The notes under the pieces are model-generated. The model searched no databases. It was not told where the DNA came from and worked only from the letters and a program-made list of their open reading frames with translations. The position numbers and the translations under genes are program-made. A DNA stretch of 64,000 nucleotides from Heloderma charlesbogerti (Eukaryota; Chordata; Lepidosauria; Squamata; Helodermatidae). Of this stretch, positions 55,291 to 64,000 are shown one piece after another. Numbering within the stretch: position 1 is the stretch's first letter; each line of letters begins with the position of its first letter. The stretch is taken from assembly GCA_026122225.1 (NCBI GenBank), contig JANEZZ010001570.1, positions 2,790,001-2,854,000 on the forward strand, read 5' to 3'.

Positions 55291-56059
55291 GCAGCTGTGC
55301 TGAAAAATTTCTCCCAGGTTTTTTTTTTTTTTTTTACCATTTTCATTCAATTTGATAGACGAGAAATTCAATAAAGAAAAAATTTTGGAGAGATTCTCAT
55401 GGGTTGGGTTTAGGTTTCTTGGGCTTACCTTACTCAGGAGGTGGCCGAGGAGTGAGCACAAGTGTCCTGTTTTTCATTGTACAATCATCTCTCTGGCAGC
55501 TTGTAGCCTCCTCAGCTTCCCACACTTCAATTAAAGCCCAGTTTAAGGCCCCATGAGGTAATTTCTCCCTTAGGGCTTTTGTAGATCAGGATGTGCAGGC
55601 AACCTGGTAGCCCAGCTGTGATTAACTAAGCTCAAAATTACCACAAAAATAAATTATAAAACATCCTGAATGAGGCAGAACAATGGAAGCCTCTTTCATG
55701 GGGGGAGAAAACTTTCAGGAAGTTGGAAGACAGATTTTGGCAGAGCACTAACTCCACCTCATCCCTGGATCCAAACACAACACTGCCCCCACTTGCATCA
55801 CAGTGGATGCAAACTGGTTGGATGCCTGCCAAGACAGCTGATGCTGTTGCAGCACAACCAGCCCACCAAAACACCCTTGGGAAAAAAGAAAGAAGCTGTG
55901 CTACAAGCCCTGCCAATGGGGAGTCCTACCTGGGAGAAACTGCTGAGAATTCCTCCTCTCCTTGGAGAAATTTGGTGAAATGGTCTCCCAAATTTCTCTG
56001 CCTGCAAGTAAGGTGGAGAATTTCAAGAGGCCAAGTGCACACAGCTCTAAAACATACTG
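55291..56059. other. Unremarkable sequence between two hAT fragments
   Basis: A poly-T tract lies at 55318-55336. No gene recognised. If the flanking hAT fragments were one copy, this would be later inserted DNA, but I see no element termini or duplications. Confidence 0.35.
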
Positions 56060-56172
56060 GATATTTTGGTATTTGGGCCTGGCCCCTTTTGCCTTTGGCA
56101 GAACTGGAATGCAGCCTCTGAAAGCATCTCCAAATGGAATTCAACCCTTGGGCTGAAAGAAGTTGAATGCCA
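56060..56172 (+). mobile_element. hAT MITE right-end fragment
   Basis: CCCCTTTTGCCTTTGGCAGA, CTGGAATGCAGCCTCTGAAA and CTCCAAATGGAATTCAACCC match the right third of the element at 60185-60509, ending GTTGAATGCCACTG (reverse complement CAGTGGCATTCAAC). Confidence 0.65.
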
Positions 56173-56727
56173 CTGCCCTTACTTTGCAAGGAAAAGAAGA
56201 GCAAATCTCCTGTCTGCTTCCCTTACGTGAAAATCCACATGGGGTCTTGTTGGTGTGCGTGTGTGTTGAGGGGGCATGAATATCATGTGGCATGAGGAAG
56301 ACAACAGAACAGATCTGCAGATCTTTCTCTTTATGCACATGGTATTCTGTGTATTGACATAGGCACAACCTCATAACCTGATTATTTGCATCTTGATACA
56401 GATGCAAATGTGTATCACAACAGAACTGGTATGGCACTACTCATTCACAGCACCATAGTAGCTACCTCCAGGTTTGGGTGTGGGGCTGAAATGCCCTCAT
56501 TGGGCCCACCTATTCCTCACTACCATCACTGCTGCCCATTCATTGCACCCCCTCTCTAGACCCGGTCCATAAAACCACCCAGCAGATAAGCACAGGGCAG
56601 ATGGAGGATGCTGCCTGTGTCTCCTCATTCTTTTCAGTCCTTGCTGAAGAGGGGCAGAGATGGTCGGTGAACATGCAGTGACAGCAAAGAGGAAGAGCAA
56701 CAGAACAAGGGGTCTCCCGGGTTGGCA
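56173..56727. other. Unremarkable sequence
   Basis: Nothing recognised. Confidence 0.45.
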
Positions 56728-57735
56728 GCAGTTCTGGCTCTGAGTTTTTGAGGGCCCTTGGGCAAGATACCCTCAATGGGTCCCCCACCCTTGGTGAGTC
56801 TACCTTCTCACCACCATTGTCACCAGCTGCTCTTGCTCCTTCTCTTCTTTTTCATCATTGCTGCCACTTCCTTGCTTGACAGGCAGAGAGCCAGCGAGCA
56901 CGTAGGCCGTGGCATTGCTGCTCCTCCTTCTCACCACCACCGTTGTCTGGTCCAGAGCGAGAGGGAGGTGAACAAGCAGGTTGCCATGGTGAAGAGGAGG
57001 AGCAACTCCAGGAGGCGCTTGTCAGTGGGCCCCTGCTGGGGTGTTGTCAGGAATGGATCATCCTTCCCCTTGGCAATCAACACCACAAAGAGACAAAGCT
57101 TCAGGCTAATACGACTTTATTTGCTAGAGACTAGCCTTTCTATAAATGCAGATTCAAGGAAGCCCTCAGACTGCCTCAGGCCTTAAACAACTAATCTGCG
57201 ATCTCTACAGAGGGTACAGGAGGGTAGTGAAGTTGCCGACAGTGTGTCTGTGAACCTTATGGCCAAACTTGCTCTGCAGTGATGCCCCTGCCTTAGGATG
57301 GCTCCCTCCTACGTTGGCTTCTAAGAGTGGCTATCCTGGTAGAGCATCTAAGCCCTGTCCTTAACTTTGCCCACTTTGCTTTGCAACGTGCCCTAGCATC
57401 TCTCAAGTCATGCCCCTCTTCCTCCTCCTCCACCTCAGAAACTTGAGTTCTCACAGTGGAGGGAGGGGGCAGCAACTCAGCCTGGCCCATCTGTTTGTCA
57501 GGGCCTTCAGAGGAATGTCTCACAGTGACTTGGGGTTTTAGGGAAGGTCCCTCCCCCGGGCTCTGATCTAGTTGTTCCAACTGTGATTCAGAATTGGAGC
57601 TGTCAGACTGTCAGTCCAAGGGGCATGGACTCATCCCTGACAGGTATGGGCCCTCGGCAGGTGCCCAACCAGCCTTGACACCGGTGCTGGTTGGCAGTAG
57701 GGTCCCTGCAGAGGGGTGGGACTCAATAGGGGCTA
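56728..57735 (+). repeat. Unnamed dispersed repeat (type 3, copy 2), split by a solo LTR
   Basis: 56728-57044 and 57643-57735 align consecutively with 41860-42240. The interruption is a 598-bp LTR. The junction words GTGGGCCCCTGCTGGGGTGT and GGTATGGGCCCTCGGCAGGT correspond to the uninterrupted GGGCTCCTGCTGTGGTGCGG followed by GCCCTCAGCAGGT in copy 1. Confidence 0.7.
57045..57642 (-). mobile_element. Solo LTR of an LTR retroelement
   Basis: The segment starts TGTCAGGAATGGAT and ends CATCCCTGACA: TG...CA termini within an imperfect inverted repeat. Flanks GGTGT (57040-57044) and GGTAT (57643-57647) form a 5-bp target duplication with one mismatch. A paralogous repeat without the insertion (42150-42180) confirms the boundaries. 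On the minus strand an AAATAAAG polyadenylation-type signal lies near 57115-57123, about 70 bp before the 3' end, as expected for R-U5. It contains no coding domain, so it is a solo LTR left by LTR-LTR recombination. Whether the parent was an endogenous retrovirus or a Gypsy-type element cannot be told. Confidence 0.75.
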
Positions 57736-59650
57736 GACAATGCCAGCCCTGCACAGCTCTCTTCTGTGCATGGCTACCTCTGGATCAAACCCATTGATTT
57801 AATTTTTTCTCATAGGCAAGCACCCAACTGTTTAATTTACTTTCAAATTGAAGATTTGGCCTGTCATCGTATTTCAAAATAGGAATTAAATTGGATTTTG
57901 AGGGCTTCCTCAAGAGTAGCCAGGATATATTTGATGTTGGGAAATATAGGAAAAAGTGTTAACATCCATAGTGTGCAGCTGAAGACACTGGCCACAATCC
58001 AAAGGCATCTTTTACGTGTACCCAAGGGCTTGTGAATGTGTTGTATCACCATGTTTCCATTTTTCTTTCTGAGACTCTCCTCCCTATTTCAAAAGTGGGT
58101 TTCTGTGTGTCGTAGGGGCACTGCTGTTATTAACCCATCCCTCAAGCCCCAAGCATATGGAGATAATCATCGTTTTTAAAACTTTTCTTCCTAAATATTG
58201 TAACAAGATTTTAAATAATGTTTTTGTGTGTGACAATTATATGCTTTTGCTTAAAATCAAATACACACTGGCAGAGGTATCCACATTATTTACTGCATTT
58301 CCATCTCAAACTTCAGTCCCTCAGGGCCCCTGATAGCATAAAAGAACAACAGATTTTTTATTATTTTCATATATAACTACCAAGGAGTCTCCAGCAAACT
58401 GTGACCACAGAAATGTAGGGTGACAAACACACATCCTTAATGTAATAATTAATTGTCATTGCCAACAGGAGGCAGATGTGGGATTAATAAATTGCCATGC
58501 CTTTATTAATTACAGGGATCTGCAATAAACAGTAACTTATGAACGCTAACACCCAACAGTGTGGTTCCATACAACTTAAGGTGTGAGCTAGGAAGCCATG
58601 CCTCTTGCTGCCTACCTTATACAAGTGTTCCCTGGTGCAAAGTGCCTTGCTCTGAGGAAGGATTCGTCAGAGCAAGGCAGATTGGGCTGGCTGTGCCAGA
58701 GAGTTGTGCTGCCTGATTTCCTGCTGCAGCATTTGCCACAGCAGGATTTCTTTAGAGAGCCTCTCTGTGCCCATCCAATGACTCATGCTAAGCAGGGCAT
58801 TGCCAGGCTCTCTGGGGAGCCATGCCAGGCATTTTCCTGCTGCCCCACAGTGACACAGGCAATCTCCATGGCTACCACACCCACAATGCTTCATTCCAAG
58901 GAAGGACCGCTCAGAGTGAAGCATTGGGGGGAGCAATGGTGGGAAGAAGAGGGCACGGAAGGAATGGGTGGAAGAAGTGAAGGACGGGCAGTAGAGGAAG
59001 AGGGGTGGTGTGTGTCTTCCTGCCTCAGGCAGCAGGACATCTTGTGCCACACCAGCCACCATAGCCAAAAGTAATAGTTACCTCCCTGTTATCCCCTTAA
59101 TTCAGCCAGGAGTGAGAGGTCAGTTAGATTAGCAGCCTTCACTCTTAAAATGCTCACCAGAGCAGCCTCCCTAAATCCCTCCCAACCCACACTGAACTGC
59201 CAGACATGATTAAAATGAAACACAGACCAATTTGTAAAAAAACTCACCTCACTGGAGTGCAAAGTAGATTTTTTTTTTTAAGTGCCAATAAAGGCAACTT
59301 TCCCACCTGCAGGATTCCTACTTGGCCTTGAAAGGCAACTGGCAATCCTACACTACTTAGCCTTAAAACAGTGGTGGGTAAGTAGGTGGGGCTGCCACTT
59401 TGCACTGCTGATGGAGTTGGGAGGCATTCCCCCTTATGGCAGCCTGTGCTTCCTTCCCTTCTGTGATGTGTGGCATCCCAGAAGCCCTATTAAGGCATTC
59501 TAAACTTGAATAGGGTAACTATGTGAGGGGAGGGAGCGTTCCAGCCCCACCCCTCTCCCTCATAGTGTTTTCTCACACTGTACTCGTGGAGGTCGACAGT
59601 CTGAAACAAAGAGCCTCCTCTCTCTGTGGGGACCCTCAACTGATCCAGAA
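57736..59650. other. Unremarkable sequence with hairpin-rich stretch
   Basis: Between about 58635 and 58925 several hairpins appear: GTGCCTTGCTCTGA with TCAGAGCAAGGCA, and TGCTTCATTC with GAGTGAAGCA. This may be another decayed inverted-repeat element, but no termini are clear. No gene. Confidence 0.4.
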
Positions 59651-59652
59651 AA

Positions 59653-60168
59653 GTGATTATCCAGTGTTTTCCGTTGCGTGGAGCGAGCAGCCCCATGGAT
59701 AGAGGTGTAAATTTCCCATGTCAAATTCAAATTTGCCATGGGTTTTTATATTGGAAACCATTAAGCAGGTCAAAGTCGAATAAATTATGCATATTGAAAA
59801 ACAAGCTTAAAATTGCATATCGTATGGACTCAGAGTTACGTTCTTATTTATATGAGTCTAATTGCTTCCATAAAGCTTGGTTTGGCAAGAGCAGTTCTTC
59901 TTTACTGATCAGCAGTGGGTACCATCTCACTCATGCTGAGAAATCTTTAAAGGTACATGAAGACACTGATTTTGTCATTGGTAGAGCTTCAAAAAGGCAT
60001 CAGACTAATACTTCAGACTATTTTATTACCTTTTTTGGCACCCTTCATAAATCTCACAATTCATCATTGACTGAAATCACTTTGGGCCTTGAAGATTTAA
60101 GGGTGACATGCCATTCTGCAGATAAAGCATTTTTTAATTGGCTTATCTATCTAACCTTCCTGGAATGA
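59653..60168 (+). CDS. Unrecognised open frame, 171 codons, probably not a gene
   Basis: An ATG-started frame runs 171 codons without a stop in AT-rich sequence. The product has no signal peptide, membrane span or family motif that I recognise. Composition is mixed (Ser, Leu, Lys, His), not low-complexity, which sets it apart from the repeat-derived frames nearby. It ends 8 bases before the target duplication of the hAT MITE at 60185. It could be chance, a fragment of an unknown transposon protein, or a decayed retrocopy. No splice sites or promoter can be asserted. Confidence 0.15.
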   Translation: MIIQCFPLRGASSPMDRGVNFPCQIQICHGFLYWKPLSRSKSNKLCILKNKLKIAYRMDSELRSYLYESNCFHKAWFGKSSSSLLISSGYHLTHAEKSLKVHEDTDFVIGRASKRHQTNTSDYFITFFGTLHKSHNSSLTEITLGLEDLRVTCHSADKAFFNWLIYLTFLE

Positions 60169-60184
60169 AGTGAATCAGGTAAAG

Positions 60185-60509
60185 CAGGGGTGTTAAACCT
60201 CAGACCCATAGGTGTGGGGCCCCAATCTGGCCATCCAGGGTTTCCCTTCCTCTGGGCCCACCCCCTTTCCTTTGACCACTGATAGATTGGTTTTTCTTGG
60301 CTTTTGCATGGCTGTTTCCCATTCTAAAAGATTGGCATGCTATTCCTAAGGCTCAGTTTCTGGCAGTAAGAGCTTTAAGCTAAACATTCTGGTGTTTCTG
60401 GTGTTTTTGACTTACCCCTTTTGCCTTTGGCTCCATCTGCTGCTGGAATGCAGCCCCCAAGATTTTCTCCAAAACGGAATTTGGCCCTGAAAGAGGTTCA
60501 ACGCTCCTG
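60185..60509 (+). mobile_element. hAT MITE, CAGGGGTG family, intact
   Basis: Perfect duplications AGGTAAAG lie at 60177-60184 and 60510-60517. Inverted ends CAGGGGTGTTAAACCTC and, reverse complemented, CAGGAGCGTTGAACCTC. It is 325 bp with no transposase. CAGGGGTGT-type ends are typical of hAT transposons. Fragments of the same family lie at 55090-55290 and 56060-56172. Confidence 0.9.
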
Positions 60510-60517
60510 AGGTAAAG

Positions 60518-62232
60518 AAACAAGTGTCTTAACTGTGGTTATCTAAAGAGGTAATCACCTGGAGTTGAGGGACTCTGATGTTTACACCCTCCATGCGAAC
60601 TGAATTCATTAACATATTAGCCAGTTAACATGTTAACTATGGCAAGGTTATAGACAATTAGTATTCCCGATGCAACTAATCCAGTGCATCCAAAAGGTAT
60701 AGTAAGCAAATGTGGGTATGGGCTACCCCTCCTCTCCAGTCTTGGTAATATCCATGCGTGCAATGGGGGTGCACACCGAGAGCATTCCCTGGCACTGAAG
60801 ACAATAGGATGCCACTGCTTTCTTTACATTATGACCACACATTGAATCCTTTATGTATGCACTTTAATGATAGATTAGGGTAAACGAATGCTCATGTACT
60901 AAGAATGCTAAGGTATTGCATTCTTAGTACATTAAATATTTCAGTTCACTTCTGTATCACTCTGTGCAACCCCGAACATAGCAACATTTACATAATTAGA
61001 ACAAATTCCTGTGTGTGTGTGTGTGTGTGTCCATGTTTTCTGTGATGCTGAGCATGAAAACATCTTGCCACATACCAGCCTGCCAGACAACTTTACATGC
61101 AAAGTCACAGCACTGAGTGTAATAATGAGAAACCTTACAATTTCCCAACTGTTGGTATTAGTTGGTTACCTTTTGTTTTAAACAAACAGAAAACTGAGAT
61201 TAAGAGAAAAGGGTCCTGTAAGTTTTTTGTACAGAACTCCTAGTGGGCACTGATAGATAACTATCAGAAGATATAAACAAGAGGGAGAACTGTGTATGTG
61301 TGTGTGTGTGCGCGTGCATGTGTGGGCCCTGCCTCACCAGGTCTATATGGCTGAAAATGTTGTGCATCCCTGATGAAAACACTTGTGACAGCTCTTGAAG
61401 CCCAAAGTATTGATTTTTTCATTACTTTAATATATGGCCCTTCTTGAAAACCCAAGTAAAATCAGGGTAGGGGAGTTTAACTTTCCTTGAAGAGTATAAA
61501 CATATTTCAGTTTAGAGAGAAGACAAGGTGATGGCTGCCATTTTGAATCCCACATGGGAAGTTGAAAATAAATTGCTAGTTTGTATGCCTAAACTTTACT
61601 TGTCTCAGATTTACTCTTTGTACAGTGTCCAATAGATTTTAGCAAGAATAAATACTTAAATAAGATATTTGAATTGGCATGTCTAGAGGTCCCTGGGATC
61701 AACTTGGAAAGCCCTGAAACCGGTCAGGATAGGAAAGCACAGACAAAGCCAAAACAGCTGAAAAAGAAAAGGCACTGCAGTGCTAGACACAGATGATATG
61801 GTTGCTGGGGAAATGTTCAGTGCTGCAACTAGGCAAGGTGAGTTGGGAGGGAGACAGATTTGTCCTACTACCACCAACATGGAAGAGTTTGAGTCAGGCT
61901 TGCCTGGCATCAGAGGTCAGCACTGTTAGGGACTTGTCCATGGCCCAGGCTCTCTAGAGGGTCCACTCTCCCATTCCGGATGGCCATCTGCCCTGCGGAA
62001 GCCAGCTAAGTAGCTTGGAAAATGTCAGACTAGTGCTATAGCTGGTGCCTACCTTTTTGATCCCTCACCCATTGTCTCTAGGGCCTTGACAGAATGTTGC
62101 TCTAGAGAAACACTCTGCCAGGGCCTCAGAGGCATTGTGGAGGAATTAAAATGCTGGGTGCTACCACAGCACTAGACCAGTTTTTCCGCTGCTCCTGGTG
62201 CCCATCTGCTTCAATGTAAGGGGACTCATGTT
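60518..62232. other. Unremarkable sequence with (TG)n tracts
   Basis: TG runs lie at about 61011-61030 and 61291-61322 (the latter grading into GCGCGTGCATG). An inverted pair TACTAAGAATGC / GCATTCTTAGTA flanks about 60897-60931. No gene recognised. Confidence 0.45.
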
Positions 62233-62240
62233 ACTGTTCC

Positions 62241-63170
62241 TAGGGATGTACGAAAGTCACCTACCTTTCTGCGGATTATGTTGATGGGGGGGAGGCGTTC
62301 CGTCCCTCCCCCCGGAATTGACAGGGGGGGAGGCGATCCGTTCCTCCCCCCCGGAATCCTCCATGGCCGGCTGTGCTCCGCGACAGCTCCGCAGAGCAGC
62401 CAGCCAGGCCCAGCCAGGCCACAGCTGTCCGCAGCCGGATTTCCGGCCGCGGAGGGCTCTGGGCAAAAAAAAAAAAAAAAAGCGTATGCAAATGGCGCCA
62501 CCATTTGCGTTCCTTATTTTTGGCCGTCTTAGTCTACGTAAATATTTACGTAGACTATGACAGTGAAAATAAAGGGGAATGCAAATAGCATAGCGGGCGC
62601 TATTTGCGTCCCTTTTTGATTCACCGTTTTAGCCTACGTAAATCTTTATGTAGGCTAAAACAGCGAATCAAAAAGGGACACAAATAACACCCACTATGCT
62701 ATTTGTGTTCCCCTTTATTTTCGCCATCATAGTCTACGTAAATATTTACGTAGACTAAGACGGCCAAAAATAAGGAATGCAAATGGCGGTGGCCGTAGCC
62801 GCCGCCATTTGCGTACGCGTGTTTGTTTGTTTTTAACCCAGCCATGATGGGCTACGTAAATCTTTATGTAGCCTATCACATCGTTTTGGGGTTGTTGTTT
62901 TTAACCCAGCCATGATAGGCTACGTAAATCTTTATGTAGCCTATCACGTCGTTTTTTGTTTTTTACAAGACAAATGGCAGTGGTGGCAGCCGGTCGGAAG
63001 ACCAGCCGCCGCCGCCGCTGCCGCCGCCGCCCAGAAGAACTGCCCCAGGTAAGTCTTGTCCTGGAGGGCATCCGCGGGGGGGCAGGCTGTTCCGCCACAG
63101 ATTTCGGGGGGCCGAATGCCAGTGCATTCAGCCTCACCGAGATCCGTGGCTGAATTCTCTGTCATCCCTA
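62241..63170 (+). mobile_element. Long palindromic hAT element, TAGGGATG family (copy 9)
   Basis: Flanking 8-mers ACTGTTCC (62233-62240) and ACTGTTCG (63171-63178) match at 7 of 8. Ends are TAGGGATGTACGAAAGTCAC and CTGTCATCCCTA. Between about 62482 and 62815 it forms one large imperfect palindrome with its axis at about 62643. It nests TACGTAAATATTTACGTA hairpins at 62530-62560, 62627-62661 and 62725-62763, and a GCAAATGGCGG module at 62779-62813. Two more GATAGGCTACGTAAA-type hairpins follow at 62843-62881 and 62910-62948. AGGTAGGTGAC points outward on the left (minus, near 62258-62268) and CAGGTAAGT on the right (63046-63054). It aligns from end to end with the copy at 7588-8519. Confidence 0.9.
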
Positions 63171-63307
63171 ACTGTTCGCACCACTGCCCTGAAAGGCCCT
63201 GGATGGGTTTTCTGGCTTCTCTTCCATCACTGCCCAAAGAAGGGCTTATCTGACTCCAGAACAGAACTACCACTCTGCAATCCAGGACGGGGCTTCACTG
63301 GCTCTGC

Positions 63308-63362
63308 CACGTGTTGGCCTTGTAGGCCCCTTCCAACCCTACTATTCTATGATTCTATGAGG
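63308..63362 (+). mobile_element. CR1 LINE 3' terminus
   Basis: GGCCTTGTAGGCCCCTTCCA, ACCCTACTATTCTATG and ATTCTATGA form the canonical CR1 3' end with octamer repeats, in plus orientation. Only the last 55 bp remain. Confidence 0.88.
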
Positions 63363-64000
63363 TCCAAAGTGGAGCACAGAAGAGCTGCCGCTGCCACTCA
63401 AAGGGGGCTTTGCAAGCTCTGCTGCCACTGCTGAAAGCCCCACCAAACCTGGTGATAACCTTGGCTTGGATGGTACTTGACTAGGGTGGGTTCAAGTTTA
63501 CCAACGACAGTTCTCTATTTGAAGGGCTGTCAGAGGACAGTCCTGTGCTTGAGGTTGCCCTCTGTTAGAAGGGCAGCCCATTCCAAAGCCTGCTTAAAGA
63601 TAAAGGAGCATAAGAAGGGAGGGAGGGAGCGCAGGGGCCCTGAAGATGCCCGTCAACAGTTATTTACCAGATGACTGAGCAAGCATACAGGTCATCTGGT
63701 CAGTTTCCCCCACTATGGTCAGATATATTGTATTTCTATTTAAAGTAGAGGAATTATTTCCAAATTTGCATCTATACATATAAAATTAGCATGTGCAAAA
63801 TTTATGTCCTCTTTTGCCCTCTCTTTGGGCAATGCCTCAGTGGCCACTCTCTGCTTAATCCCCTTGCCTGCTAAACAGAGGCCCTCGGGGCTGGATGTGT
63901 GAGTGCAGAGGATGCACCTGTATGGATAGCCCCAGCCCCATGACTACACTCAAAGGCAGAAGGGATGTGCTGCTGACCTACAGCCACTAATGTCAGAGCC
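63363..64000. other. Unremarkable sequence to the window edge
   Basis: No gene or repeat family recognised. Confidence 0.45.

Noticed and set aside
57293..57580. Minus-strand 95-codon frame in the LTR as a retroviral protein
   Set aside because: It lies wholly within the LTR, has no known domain, and solo LTRs normally carry none.

Overview
The window is vertebrate nuclear DNA of the kind found in squamate reptiles (lizards and snakes). I base this on its repeats: a nearly full-length BovB (RTE-clade) LINE, several L2 LINE copies with AAAT-type tails, CR1 3' ends, tRNA-derived and MIR-like SINEs, a 5S-rRNA-derived repeat and many short hAT-type DNA elements. AT-rich filler dominates. I recognise no host protein-coding exon on either strand. 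Every long reading frame I can identify belongs to a retrotransposon or is a chance frame in simple or GC-rich repeat sequence. The window is best read as intergenic or deep intronic sequence.

Layout. 0-10 kb: a piggyBac-like TTAA-flanked element (207-657), a short hAT element (5847-6292) and a 932-bp palindrome-rich hAT element (7588-8519). 10-15 kb: a (TA)(TG)(GA) microsatellite, then BovB on the minus strand (10887-14103) with a perfect 10-bp target duplication, inserted into an older plus-strand LINE fragment. A CR1 end and a 5S-derived repeat follow. 20-27 kb: GC-rich dispersed repeats, a second palindromic hAT element (21548-22312), a second piggyBac-like copy, L2 fragments and a short hAT element (26551-26886). 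28-34 kb: one long L2 LINE whose endonuclease and reverse-transcriptase frames are split by three independent hAT insertions. 34-42 kb: more L2 and SINE pieces and another short hAT element. 42-64 kb: mostly unremarkable sequence with a 212-bp foldback element, a 705-bp hAT-like element inside a SINE, a solo LTR inside a dispersed repeat, a perfect-TSD hAT MITE (60185-60509), a last palindromic hAT element (62241-63170) and a CR1 end.

The most striking content is one non-autonomous hAT family with TAGGGATG termini and 8-bp duplications, present in nine copies. Its long members are nested palindromes. Short hairpins with a TACGTAAATATTTACGTA-type core alternate with hairpins built from inverted GCAAATGGCGGC motifs, and these sit inside imperfect palindromes of up to about 500 bp. 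Splice-donor-like AGGTAAGT motifs point outward from both ends. A second hAT-like family (52268-52972) has the same plan with different sequence. No transposase gene for any of these elements is present. Target duplications and nesting give a relative order of events: L2, the older LINE and the SINEs came first; BovB, the hAT elements and the LTR inserted into them later.
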